Positions 13,492 to 21,077 of a stretch of DNA of 35,735 nt are shown piece after piece (position 1 is the first letter of the stretch; each line of letters begins with the position of its first letter). The stretch is from DASTHS01 sp035718085 (GTDB taxonomy: Bacteria; Actinomycetota; Acidimicrobiia; Acidimicrobiales; Palsa-688), in the NCBI GenBank assembly GCA_035718085.1, contig DASTHS010000018.1, positions 1-35,735 on the forward strand, written 5' to 3'. The notes below the pieces were generated by a model, which searched no databases, was not told where the DNA came from, and was given only the letters and a program-made list of their open reading frames with translations. A program made the position numbers and the translations under genes.

Positions 13492-14808
13492 GTGGCGACG
13501 CCCCCCGACCGGCCGCTGATCGCCGGGCGCTACGCCCTGGGCGGCCCGCTGGGCGCGGGGGGCATGGGCGAGGTGCTCGCCGGTGACGACGTCGTGCTGG
13601 GCCGGCCGGTGGCGGTCAAGGTGCTGCGCCCGGAGATGGCGGGACGGCCCGACGTGCGCACCCGGTTCACCAACGAGGCCCGTCTGGCCGCCCGGCTCAA
13701 CCATCCCGGCGTCGTCGCCGTCTACGACACCGGGGTGGTCGACGACCGCCCCTACATCGTGATGGAGCGGTTGTCGGGCCGGACCCTCGGTGACGTCATC
13801 GACGCCGGGCCGATGCCGGCGGCCGACGTGCGGGCGATGGCCCTGCAGGTGCTCGACGCCCTCGAGGCGGCGCACCGCATGGGCGTGCTGCACCGCGACG
13901 TCAAGCCGTCGAACATCCTCGACGCCGGGCCGGGCCGGTGGAAGGTCGCCGACTTCGGGGTGGCCAAGGCCGACGAGGCAACCGACCCGTCGCTCACCGC
14001 GACGGGCCTGGTCGTCGGCACCGCCGCCTACCTGTCACCCGAACGGCTCGCCGGCCACCCGGCCGATGCGTCGAGCGACCTCTACGCCCTCGGGGTGGTG
14101 TGCCGGGAGGCGCTGCTCGGCCAGCGCAGCGCCGGGCGCGGCGCCCTGGTGCCTGACCGGACGCCGCTGGCCGACGCCGGCGTGCCGGCCGACCTGGCCG
14201 CGGTGGTCGACCGGGCCACCTCCGCCGACGCCGCCACCCGCTACCGGTCGGCGGCGGCGATGGCCGAGGCGCTCCGCCACGGCGGGGGTGCCACCGCCAC
14301 GACCGCGCTCGCCGGGGCGGCGGGGGCGACCACTGCCGCGGTGCCCGTGGTCTCCGGGCCGCCCACGGAGGTGCTGCGCCCGACGACGGTGCGCCCCGCG
14401 GCGCTGACCCAGCCACTCGGGCCGCCGCCCCGGCGGGTGGCCCCGCCCGTCGCCGACCGCCCGGCGCCCCCGTGGCGGCGCCCGCTGCTGGCCCTGCTGG
14501 CCAGCCTGGCGGTCGTGGTCGTGATCCTCGTGGTCGTGGCCCTGGCCGGCGGCGGAGGTGGCTCGACGGGGGCGACGACCTCCACCTCGACCACTGCGCC
14601 ACCGGCGACCTCCTCCACGTCCCCGCCGACCACGGCCCCCGCCACCACGGCGGCCACGACGACCACGACGAGCGCGTCGACGACCACGGTGCCCGCCACC
14701 ACGGTGCCCACGACCACCACCACGGTCCCGACCACGACGAGCAGCTCGACCACCTCGGCGTCGACCACCACCACCTCGACGACGGTGGCGCCGATCCCGA
14801 CGACCTGA
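13492..14808 (+). CDS. Membrane Ser/Thr protein kinase (PknB-like) with Thr-rich ectodomain
   Basis: A 438-residue protein. The kinase domain (about 13-265) has a Gly loop GAGGMGEV (21-28), Lys K43 (VAVKVL), HRD catalytic loop with D136 (HRDVKPSN), DFG with D154, and an activation segment leading to AAYLSPE. A Pro/Ala-rich juxtamembrane region follows, then one membrane helix (about 331-351). The outside tail of about 80 residues is nearly all Thr, Ser, Pro and Ala, without PASTA or other sensor domains. This resembles actinobacterial PknB-type kinases in topology but lacks their muropeptide-binding repeats. It converges on a SpoIIE/PP2C phosphatase gene 3 bases away, a natural antagonist. 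Substrates unknown. Confidence 0.94.
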   Translation: MATPPDRPLIAGRYALGGPLGAGGMGEVLAGDDVVLGRPVAVKVLRPEMAGRPDVRTRFTNEARLAARLNHPGVVAVYDTGVVDDRPYIVMERLSGRTLGDVIDAGPMPAADVRAMALQVLDALEAAHRMGVLHRDVKPSNILDAGPGRWKVADFGVAKADEATDPSLTATGLVVGTAAYLSPERLAGHPADASSDLYALGVVCREALLGQRSAGRGALVPDRTPLADAGVPADLAAVVDRATSADAATRYRSAAAMAEALRHGGGATATTALAGAAGATTAAVPVVSGPPTEVLRPTTVRPAALTQPLGPPPRRVAPPVADRPAPPWRRPLLALLASLAVVVVILVVVALAGGGGGSTGATTSTSTTAPPATSSTSPPTTAPATTAATTTTTSASTTTVPATTVPTTTTTVPTTTSSSTTSASTTTTSTTVAPIPTT

Positions 14809-14818
14809 CGCTCAGGTC
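14802..14818. repeat. Palindrome spanning both stop codons of kinase and phosphatase genes
   Basis: GACCTGA-CGC-TCAGGTC is a perfect 7-bp inverted repeat whose arms contain the TGA of the kinase (14806-14808) and the stop of the opposing phosphatase (14812-14814). It may stop or pause transcription from both sides; there is no T tract. Confidence 0.5.
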
Positions 14819-15894
14819 CGGCGCACCACCAAGATGGCCACGTCGTCGTTGAGGGGGGCGGCGGCGAAGTCGCGTGCCGCCTCCAGGAGCACCTTGGCCA
14901 GCGTGGTCGCCTCCTGGCCGGGGTCGCGGCGCACCACGGCGGCGATGCGGTCCTCGCCGAAGAGCTGGTCGCCGCTGCGGGCCTCGGCCAGGCCGTCGGT
15001 GTAGAGCAGCAGCAGGTCGCCGGGCCGCAACGGCAGCTCGCGGGAGTGGTAGGTGCCGTTCGGGTCGAGGGTGAGCAGCGGGCCGGTGGCCCGCAGCGCC
15101 CGCATCTCGGCGTCGTGCCACAGCCACGCCGCAGGGTGGCCGGCGGACGCGTAGCGGAGGGTCGACGCGTCGGTGTCGAACACCGCCACGCAGACCGACA
15201 CGAGGTCCTCGGGCCGCCCCGTCACCGACAGGACCTTGTTGAGCTCCTCGAGCGCCTGGGCGGGGTCCCGGTACTGGCTGAGGAAGTTGCGCAGCAGGTA
15301 CTTGACCTGGAAGGCGGTGATCGACGGTTCGATGCCGTGGCCGGCGACGTCGCCGATGACCACGGCGAGGCGGTGCCGGCCGGTCGGGTAGACGTCGTAG
15401 AAGTCACCGGCCATCAGCCCGGTGCCGGGCTCGTAGACCCGGCCGAGCTCGAACCCCTCGATCGGCGGGAGCTCCTCGGGGGCCAGGCGGGCCGCCCACT
15501 GGCGGGGGGCCAGCTCCTCTTGGGCCAGCACCTCCTCAGCACGCCGCTCGAGCAGCGCCCGGTTCTCGGCCAGGCGCCCCTCGTCGAAGAAGCGCGACGC
15601 GTAGCGGATCGACACCGCCACCGGGACCGTCACGATCAGCAGCGGGATCTGGAAGTAGGCGTTGCGCGACACCGACGCCACCGCCAGACCGACGGTGAGC
15701 ACGCCGTAGAGCACGGCGTTGTGCACGTCCTTGTCGAGGGCGGCCCGGGCCATGACCAGCGTGTCGGTGGCACTGCCGTCGCGCTGCTCGATGCGCTGCA
15801 CGGCCCGGTGGGTCCGTGACGCGGCACGGGCCCACAGCCCGGCAGCGACCGCGCACAGCACCGCGGCGACGGCCAACCACGGCTGGGTGAACAC
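14812..15894 (-). CDS. Membrane-bound PP2C/SpoIIE-type Ser/Thr phosphatase
   Basis: A 360-residue protein. Two or three hydrophobic segments (about 4-24, 60-78 and 82-99) are followed by a short helical linker and a PPM/SpoIIE domain (about 140-358). Metal-binding acidic motifs are MAGDFYDVY (D164 region), IGDVAGHG, LLLYTDGLAEA and a final NDDVAILVVRR. Such enzymes dephosphorylate anti-sigma-factor antagonists or Ser/Thr-kinase substrates. It faces a Ser/Thr kinase gene tail to tail. The GTG start has a TAGCGT box 6 bases upstream, suggesting a leaderless message, and der lies 46 bases upstream on the same strand. No HAMP, GAF or PAS domain is seen. Confidence 0.93.
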   Translation of the reverse strand: MFTQPWLAVAAVLCAVAAGLWARAASRTHRAVQRIEQRDGSATDTLVMARAALDKDVHNAVLYGVLTVGLAVASVSRNAYFQIPLLIVTVPVAVSIRYASRFFDEGRLAENRALLERRAEEVLAQEELAPRQWAARLAPEELPPIEGFELGRVYEPGTGLMAGDFYDVYPTGRHRLAVVIGDVAGHGIEPSITAFQVKYLLRNFLSQYRDPAQALEELNKVLSVTGRPEDLVSVCVAVFDTDASTLRYASAGHPAAWLWHDAEMRALRATGPLLTLDPNGTYHSRELPLRPGDLLLLYTDGLAEARSGDQLFGEDRIAAVVRRDPGQEATTLAKVLLEAARDFAAAPLNDDVAILVVRRT

Positions 15895-15900
15895 GGGCGA

Positions 15901-15906
15901 ACGCTA
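15901..15906 (-). promoter_or_regulatory. Candidate -10 box TAGCGT for the phosphatase gene
   Basis: TAGCGT on the minus strand ends 6 bases before the GTG at 15894, giving the phosphatase its own leaderless promoter downstream of der. Confidence 0.5.
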
Positions 15907-15940
15907 CCCCCCGCCCGCTCCACCGGCCGGGGACGGGGGG

Positions 15941-17287
15941 CTACTCGCTGCGCCGGCGCACCCGGAACTTGAGCGGGGTCGGCCCGAACCCGAAGTGCTC
16001 GCGGAGCTTGCGCTCCAGGTAGCGGAGGTACGGCGGCGGCAGCGGCCGGGTGGTGAAGAGGGTGAACGTCGGCGGCTCGACGGCGGCCTGGGTGGCGTAG
16101 AGCACCCGGCCGGCCGGGGAGCGGTGCGCGGCCTGGGCGTCGCCGAGCACCCGGTTGAGCTCGGCGGTGGGCACCCGCCGGTGGTACGCGTCGTCGGCGG
16201 CGCGCAGGGCGGGCAGCAGCCGGTGCACCCCGAGGCCGGAGAGGGCGGAGATCTTCAGCACCGGGGCGTAGGCGAGGAACGCGAGGCGGTCTTCGACGTC
16301 GTCGACCACCGCGGCGTGTGCCTCGGCGTCGAGGAGCTCCCACTTGTTGAGGAGGATCACGACCGGGCTGCCGGCGGCGTCGACGCGCTCGGCGAGGCGC
16401 TGGTCTTGGCGGGTGACCCCGGCGGTGGCGTCGATCACCAGCAGGGCGGCGTCGGCGGCGTCGATGGCCTGCAGGGCCCGCACCAGCGAGTAGAACTCGG
16501 CACCCTCCGCCTCCTTCGCCCGGCGGCGCATCCCGGCGGTGTCGAGGAACCGGATGGGCCCCTCGTCGGTCTCCACCAGGGTGTCGATCGTGTCGCGGGT
16601 GGTGCCCGGCATGTCGTGCACCACCGAGCGGGTGTCGCCGATCAGGCGGTTGAACAGCGTCGACTTGCCCACGTTGGGCCGACCGACGATCGCCACCGCC
16701 GGCACCCGCGGCCCGGCCGGCTCGCCGTCGTCACCGCCGTCGCCGTCGGCGGCGGTGGCGGGGAGCAGGGCGACGAGGTCGTCGAGGAAGTCTCCGGTGC
16801 CCCGGCCGTGGAGGGCGCTGACGGGGTGCGGGTCGCCGAGGCCGAGGCGGGCGAACACCCACATGTCGGGCTCGCGCCGCTCGCCGTCGACCTTGTTGGC
16901 CACCACCAGGGTGGGTCGCCCGGCGCGGCGCAGCAGGTCGGCGACGCGGGCGTCCTCCTCGGTGATGCCGACCGTGGCGTCGACCACCAGCACCACGGCG
17001 GCCGCCTCGCGGATCGCCCGCTCGGCCTGGGCGCTCACCTGGGCGTCGAGGGTGTCGCCGGAGGCCAGCCAGCCGCCGGTGTCGACGATGGTGAAGTCGC
17101 GGCCGGCCCACTCGGCGTCGAGGGCCTTGCGGTCGCGGGTGACGCCCGGCCGCTCTTCCACGATCGCCTCGCGGCGGCCGACGATGCGGTTGACCAGCGT
17201 CGACTTGCCGACGTTGGGCCGGCCGACCACGGCGACGAGGGGGTGGCCCGACGGCGAGAGGGGCGCGCCAGCGCGCTTGGGGCTCAC
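15941..17287 (-). CDS. der: Ribosome-assembly GTPase Der (EngA)
   Basis: A 448-residue protein with two tandem GTPase domains and a KH-like C-terminal domain, the unique Der layout. The first G domain has GRPNVGKST (about 22-30), DTGG and NKVD; the second has GRPNVGKST (about 203-211), DTAGMRRR and NKWEL. The end (about 345-448) includes LFTTRPLPPPYLRYLERKLRE and a basic RVRRR tail. An acidic DGDGGDDGEP linker joins the G domains. Der binds the 50S subunit in late assembly. The GTG start overlaps the stop of the DUF512 gene (GTGA), so the two are translationally coupled. Length is normal. Confidence 0.97.
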   Translation of the reverse strand: MSPKRAGAPLSPSGHPLVAVVGRPNVGKSTLVNRIVGRREAIVEERPGVTRDRKALDAEWAGRDFTIVDTGGWLASGDTLDAQVSAQAERAIREAAAVVLVVDATVGITEEDARVADLLRRAGRPTLVVANKVDGERREPDMWVFARLGLGDPHPVSALHGRGTGDFLDDLVALLPATAADGDGGDDGEPAGPRVPAVAIVGRPNVGKSTLFNRLIGDTRSVVHDMPGTTRDTIDTLVETDEGPIRFLDTAGMRRRAKEAEGAEFYSLVRALQAIDAADAALLVIDATAGVTRQDQRLAERVDAAGSPVVILLNKWELLDAEAHAAVVDDVEDRLAFLAYAPVLKISALSGLGVHRLLPALRAADDAYHRRVPTAELNRVLGDAQAAHRSPAGRVLYATQAAVEPPTFTLFTTRPLPPPYLRYLERKLREHFGFGPTPLKFRVRRRSE

Positions 17288-18648
17288 GCCGCCACCGGCG
17301 CCCCGGCGAGGGCGGCGCGCAGCGCGGCACCGTCGGCGGGCACCACCTCGACGGGGCGCGGCAGGTCGGCGGGGGTCAACCCGTCGAGGAAGCGGCCCCC
17401 CGACAGGCACACGTCGGGCAGCAGGTAGCGCCGCCCGGGCGGGGCGTCGGCGAGCACGCCGGTCAGGTCGGCGCCGGTCATGAGCCCGGCGACGGCGGTG
17501 TTGCCCCCGAAGAAGCGGTTCTCGACGGCGACCACCTCCACGTCGGGCCGGTCGGCGAGGAGGGGGCCGAGCACGGCGACGCCGTAGGCGCCGGTCAGCA
17601 CCGTCACCGGGGCGCCGGCACGGGGCAGCAACGTGACGCTGCCGGGGGCGCGCGGCGCCCGGTAGCCGGCGGCAGGGGCGCCGTCGACCGACTGGAAGAA
17701 CCCGCCCGGGCCCCCCTCGGGGGCGTCGGGGTGCCCGGCGAAGCGGGCGGCGAAGGCGGCGGCCATCCCGACCCCGTTGTCGTGCTGGGCGACGGCGCCG
17801 TAGGCGGACAGCGGCGGGAAGGGCCGGCCGGCCGCCAGGTAGTACTCGTCGGAGGCGAACACCATGCGGTGGCCGACGGCGCGCAGGAAATTGCGTTGGT
17901 AGCCCTCCACCAGCTCGACCACGGCGGCGGCCTCGGCGGGCGTGTGGGGGCGCATGGCCTCCTCGGTGTTGAAGCGGCTGACCCCGAGGGGCACGCACGC
18001 CACCGAAGCGAGGTCGGGGTAGCGGTCGAGCACCCCGGCGAGGGTGTCGTCGAGCACCTCGCCGTCGTTGACCCCCGGGCAGACGACCACCTGGCCGTGC
18101 ACCTCGACGCCGGCGTCGAGCAGCGCCCGCAGCCACCGCAGGCTGGTGGCGCCGCGACGGTTGCGCAGCATGCGGGCCCGCACCTCCGGGTCGGTGGCGT
18201 GGATCGACACCCACAGGGGCGAGAGCCCCTCGGTGACCACCCGCTCGAGGTCGGCCTCCGTGAAGCGGGTCAGGGTGGTGAAGTTCCCGTAGAGGAAGCT
18301 CAGCCGGTAGTCGTCGTCGCGGGTGTAGAGGCTCTTGCGCATGCCCTTCGGCAGCTGGTGGATGAAGCAGAACTCGCAGTGGTTGTCGCAGGTGCGCACC
18401 CGGTCGAAGAGGGCGGCGTCGACCTCGATGCCGAGCGGCTCGTTGCCGTCGCGGCTCACCGTCAGGGTGAGGTCGAGCCCGCCCCGGCGCACGTCGAGGT
18501 CGAAGGTCGTCTGATCGACGAGCAATTGGTATTGGATGATGTCGCGCGGCAGCTGGCCATCGATGCCGGCGATCTCGTCGCCGGGCGCGAGCCCGGCCCG
18601 GTCGGCGGGCGATGCCGGGGCCACCGCCACGACGCGGGGCAGCGACAT
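17284..18648 (-). CDS. DUF512 protein: PDZ-like, radical SAM-like, DUF512
   Basis: A 454-residue protein. The N-terminal part (about 1-70) is PDZ-like (SPADRAGLAPGDEIAGIDG). A three-Cys motif CDNHCEFC (C87, C91, C94) follows, within a radical-SAM-like barrel, with the family-typical FIHQLPKGMRKSLY just after and NFTTLTRF. The rest is the DUF512 domain with MVFASDEYYLAAGRPFP. The Cys spacing C-x3-C-x2-C is the radical SAM type. Actinobacteria and other phyla carry this family, usually single copy; its reaction is not established to my knowledge. It heads an operon with der and is divergent from ispH across only 33 bases. Confidence 0.93.
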   Translation of the reverse strand: MSLPRVVAVAPASPADRAGLAPGDEIAGIDGQLPRDIIQYQLLVDQTTFDLDVRRGGLDLTLTVSRDGNEPLGIEVDAALFDRVRTCDNHCEFCFIHQLPKGMRKSLYTRDDDYRLSFLYGNFTTLTRFTEADLERVVTEGLSPLWVSIHATDPEVRARMLRNRRGATSLRWLRALLDAGVEVHGQVVVCPGVNDGEVLDDTLAGVLDRYPDLASVACVPLGVSRFNTEEAMRPHTPAEAAAVVELVEGYQRNFLRAVGHRMVFASDEYYLAAGRPFPPLSAYGAVAQHDNGVGMAAAFAARFAGHPDAPEGGPGGFFQSVDGAPAAGYRAPRAPGSVTLLPRAGAPVTVLTGAYGVAVLGPLLADRPDVEVVAVENRFFGGNTAVAGLMTGADLTGVLADAPPGRRYLLPDVCLSGGRFLDGLTPADLPRPVEVVPADGAALRAALAGAPVAA

Positions 18649-18681
18649 GGCTTGGCCAGGGTACCCCGGTACCGTGGCGTC
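18649..18681. promoter_or_regulatory. 33-bp divergent promoter region of DUF512 gene and ispH
   Basis: Two back-to-back -10-like boxes lie here: TACCCT on the minus strand (18658-18663, 9 bases before the DUF512 ATG) and TACCGT on the plus strand (18670-18675, 6 bases before the ispH GTG). They overlap paired GGTACC sequences (18660-18665 and 18668-18673). Both genes would be leaderless and the two polymerase footprints must collide. Confidence 0.5.
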
Positions 18682-19737
18682 GTGGACGTCGACCGGGTGC
18701 TGCTCGCTTCACCGCGCGGGTTCTGCGCGGGCGTGGAGATGGCCATCAAGGCGCTGGCGTGGATGGTCCGGGTCTTCGAGCCGCCCGTCTACTGCCACCA
18801 CGAGATCGTCCACAACAAGGTGGTCGTCGAGCGGTTCCGCGAGCTCGGCGTGGTCTTCGTCGACGACCTGGCCGAGGTTCCGGCCGGCGCCCCGCTCATG
18901 CTCTCCGCCCACGGCACGGCGCCGCAGGTCGTCGCCGAGGCCCGCAGCCAGGGCCGCACGGTGGTGAACGCCGCCTGCCCGCTGGTGATCAAGGTGCACC
19001 ACGAGGTGAAGCGCCGGGCCGCCAAGGGCTACTCGATCGTCTACGTCGGCCACGAGGGCCACCAGGAGGCGATCGGCACCATGGCCGTCGCCCCCGAGGC
19101 GGTGCACCGGGTCGAGAGCGTCGAGGAGATCATGGCCATCCCCGACGGCGAGCAGCCGGTGGCGTTCCTGGCCCAGACCACCCTGGCGGTCGACGAGTGG
19201 AAGTCGCTGCTGGAGGCGGCTCGCGGCCGCTGGGGTGACCTGTGGGTCCCCGGCCACTCCGACCTCTGCTTCGCCACCACCAACCGGCAGGCGGCCCTGC
19301 GGGCGATCGCCGCCGACTGCGACGTCGTGGTGGTCATCGGCTCCGCCAACTCCTCGAACACCAGCGCCCTCGTGCGCACGGCGACCGCCGCCGGCTGCCC
19401 ACGGGCGGTGCGGGTCAACGGGGCGGCCGAGCTGCCCGGCGACCTCGCCGGCACCGTCGGCGTGATCGCCGGGGCGTCGGCCCCCGAGTCGCTCGTGGTC
19501 GACGTGGTCGAGGCGCTGGCGCCCCGCAACGGCATCTCGGAGGTGCAGGCCGTCGAGGAGGACGAGTACTTCCCCCTCCCCCGCGAGCTTCGGGACCTGC
19601 TGCGCACCGTCGCCACCGCGGCGGCGGTCGCCGGGCTGGCCCCGGGCGGTGACCCCCTCGCCGGCGGCGACGTCGTCGAAGACCGCGACACCTCGGCCGC
19701 CTCGGTGCTGGCCGGGCTCGGCAGCCTCGCCGGCTGA
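18682..19737 (+). CDS. ispH: 4-hydroxy-3-methylbut-2-enyl diphosphate reductase (IspH)
   Basis: A 351-residue enzyme of the non-mevalonate (MEP) isoprenoid pathway that reduces HMBPP to IPP and DMAPP using a [4Fe-4S] cluster. The three cluster cysteines are C15 (RGFCAGV), C99 (NAACPLV) and C196 (DLCFAT). Substrate-binding histidines lie in HEIVHNK, SAHGTAP and GHEGHQEAIGT. TTLAVDEW and GSANSSNT are also typical. The C-terminus has about 35 extra Ala/Gly-rich residues after the YFPLPREL segment. The start is a GTG with TACCGT 6 bases before it. It converges on plsC with 15 bases between the stops. Confidence 0.97.
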   Translation: MDVDRVLLASPRGFCAGVEMAIKALAWMVRVFEPPVYCHHEIVHNKVVVERFRELGVVFVDDLAEVPAGAPLMLSAHGTAPQVVAEARSQGRTVVNAACPLVIKVHHEVKRRAAKGYSIVYVGHEGHQEAIGTMAVAPEAVHRVESVEEIMAIPDGEQPVAFLAQTTLAVDEWKSLLEAARGRWGDLWVPGHSDLCFATTNRQAALRAIAADCDVVVVIGSANSSNTSALVRTATAAGCPRAVRVNGAAELPGDLAGTVGVIAGASAPESLVVDVVEALAPRNGISEVQAVEEDEYFPLPRELRDLLRTVATAAAVAGLAPGGDPLAGGDVVEDRDTSAASVLAGLGSLAG

Positions 19738-19756
19738 GCCGGCCGGCCGGGCTCAG
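19734..19756. repeat. Inverted repeat over the ispH and plsC stop codons
   Basis: CTGAGCC-N9-GGCTCAG is a perfect 7-bp inverted repeat; its arms contain the stop codons of both converging genes. It is the same arrangement as at 14802-14818. Confidence 0.45.
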
Positions 19757-20436
19757 GCCCGTCCGGCGCGGCGCAGGGCGTCGTCGAAGAGGGTCTGGAG
19801 CCGCTCGTGGAGCAACGCCGACGTCTCCGCCACCGACCGCCGGCTGATGCGGGCGCCCTCGGTGCGGGCCGGCGGGGGGATGGGGTCGCCGACCACGACG
19901 GCCACCCTCACCGGGTGCAGGCCCTTGGCGCCCTTCGGCATGGCCCACTCGCTCCCCCCGATCCCGACCGGCACGATCGGCACGCCGGCGCGGGCGGCCA
20001 CGAAGCAGGCCCCCTCGAACAGGGGGTGCACCTCGGGGCCGGTCTGGCGGGTGCCCTCGGGGAACAGCACCACCGGTTCGCCGAGGGCCAGCGCCTGCTC
20101 GCACGTGCGCAGCGCCTCGCGGTCGGGCGTGCCCCGGTGCACGGGGAACCCGCCGAGGGAGCTGAACAGGGCGGCGGAGACCCGGTAGCTCCAGAGCGAG
20201 TCCTTGCCCATGAAGCGGATGCGGCGACGGGTGAGGCAGCCGGCGATGAGGGTGTCGACGTTGGAGCGGTGCACCGGGGCGATGACGTAGGGGCCGGAGC
20301 GGGGCACCTTGTCGAGCCCGACGAGCTCGACCCTCCAGAACGCCCGGCAGAACAGCTCCACCACCCAACGGGCGAACCAGAACCAGGCCAGGTCCCGCCG
20401 GCGGGGGCGGGTGAGGGCGGGTGTCGGGGCGGTCAC
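19753..20436 (-). CDS. plsC: 1-acylglycerol-3-phosphate acyltransferase (PlsC family)
   Basis: A 227-residue membrane-associated acyltransferase of phospholipid synthesis. Motif I is HRSNVD (H56, D61), motif II lies around MGKDSLW and FPVHRG, motif III is FPEGTR (E127), and motif IV VPIVPVGI. An N-terminal amphipathic or hydrophobic stretch (about 15-35) suits membrane attachment. The GTG start overlaps the cmk stop (GTGA), matching the common cmk-plsC gene order. Length is typical. The exact acyl acceptor is assumed from the family. Confidence 0.93.
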   Translation of the reverse strand: MTAPTPALTRPRRRDLAWFWFARWVVELFCRAFWRVELVGLDKVPRSGPYVIAPVHRSNVDTLIAGCLTRRRIRFMGKDSLWSYRVSAALFSSLGGFPVHRGTPDREALRTCEQALALGEPVVLFPEGTRQTGPEVHPLFEGACFVAARAGVPIVPVGIGGSEWAMPKGAKGLHPVRVAVVVGDPIPPPARTEGARISRRSVAETSALLHERLQTLFDDALRRAGRA

Positions 20437-21077
20437 GACCCGCCGGCCTCGACCAGGGAGAGCACGGCCTCGACGACCTGGTCGATGCTGCGCCCGGTGG
20501 TGTCGATCTCGACGGCGTCACCGGCGACCACCCCGGCCGGTGAGGTGGCGCGGGTGGCGTCGAGGTGGTCGCGTCGGGCGATGTCGGCGGCGACCTGGTC
20601 GTAGTGCATGTCGAGCACCTCCTTCGAGCGGCGCGCGGCGCGCTCGGTGTCGTCGGCGGTGAGGTACACCTTGAGGGAGGCGTCGGGGAAGACGACCGTG
20701 CCGATGTCGCGGCCCTCGATCACCCCGCCATCGTGGGCGGCGGCCCAGCGGCGCTGCCGGGCCACCAACTCGGCGCGCACCTCGGGGTTGGCGGCGACCG
20801 CCGAGACGGCACGGGTCACCTCCGGGCTGCGGATCTCGATGGTGGCGTCGACGCCGTCGACGGTCACCGTGTCGGCCACCTCGATGTCGACCTGGCGGGC
20901 CAGGCGGGCGACGGGCTCGACGTCGGCGGGGTCGACGCCCCGCCGGATGGCGGCGAAGGTGACGGCCCGGTACATGGCCCCGGTGTCGAGGTAGGCCATG
21001 CCGAGGCGGTCGGCGACCGCCCGGGCGACGGTCGACTTGCCCGACCCGGCGGGGCCGTCGATGGCTATGACACGCAA
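20433..21077 (-). CDS. cmk: Cytidylate kinase
   Basis: A 214-residue (d)CMP kinase. It has the P-loop GPAGSGKST (8-16), YLDTGAMYRA, the CMP-binding insert (SPEVTRAVSAVAANPEVR), GRDIGTVVFPDA and LTADDTERAARR. It makes CDP for nucleic acid and phospholipid synthesis. The start appears to be TTG at 21077, because the protein then opens MRVIAIDGPAG as in the family and no ATG or GTG fits; GGAGG is 10 bases upstream. It overlaps the aroA end by 13 bases and the plsC start by 4, so the block is tightly coupled. Confidence 0.96.
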   Translation of the reverse strand: MRVIAIDGPAGSGKSTVARAVADRLGMAYLDTGAMYRAVTFAAIRRGVDPADVEPVARLARQVDIEVADTVTVDGVDATIEIRSPEVTRAVSAVAANPEVRAELVARQRRWAAAHDGGVIEGRDIGTVVFPDASLKVYLTADDTERAARRSKEVLDMHYDQVAADIARRDHLDATRATSPAGVVAGDAVEIDTTGRSIDQVVEAVLSLVEAGGS

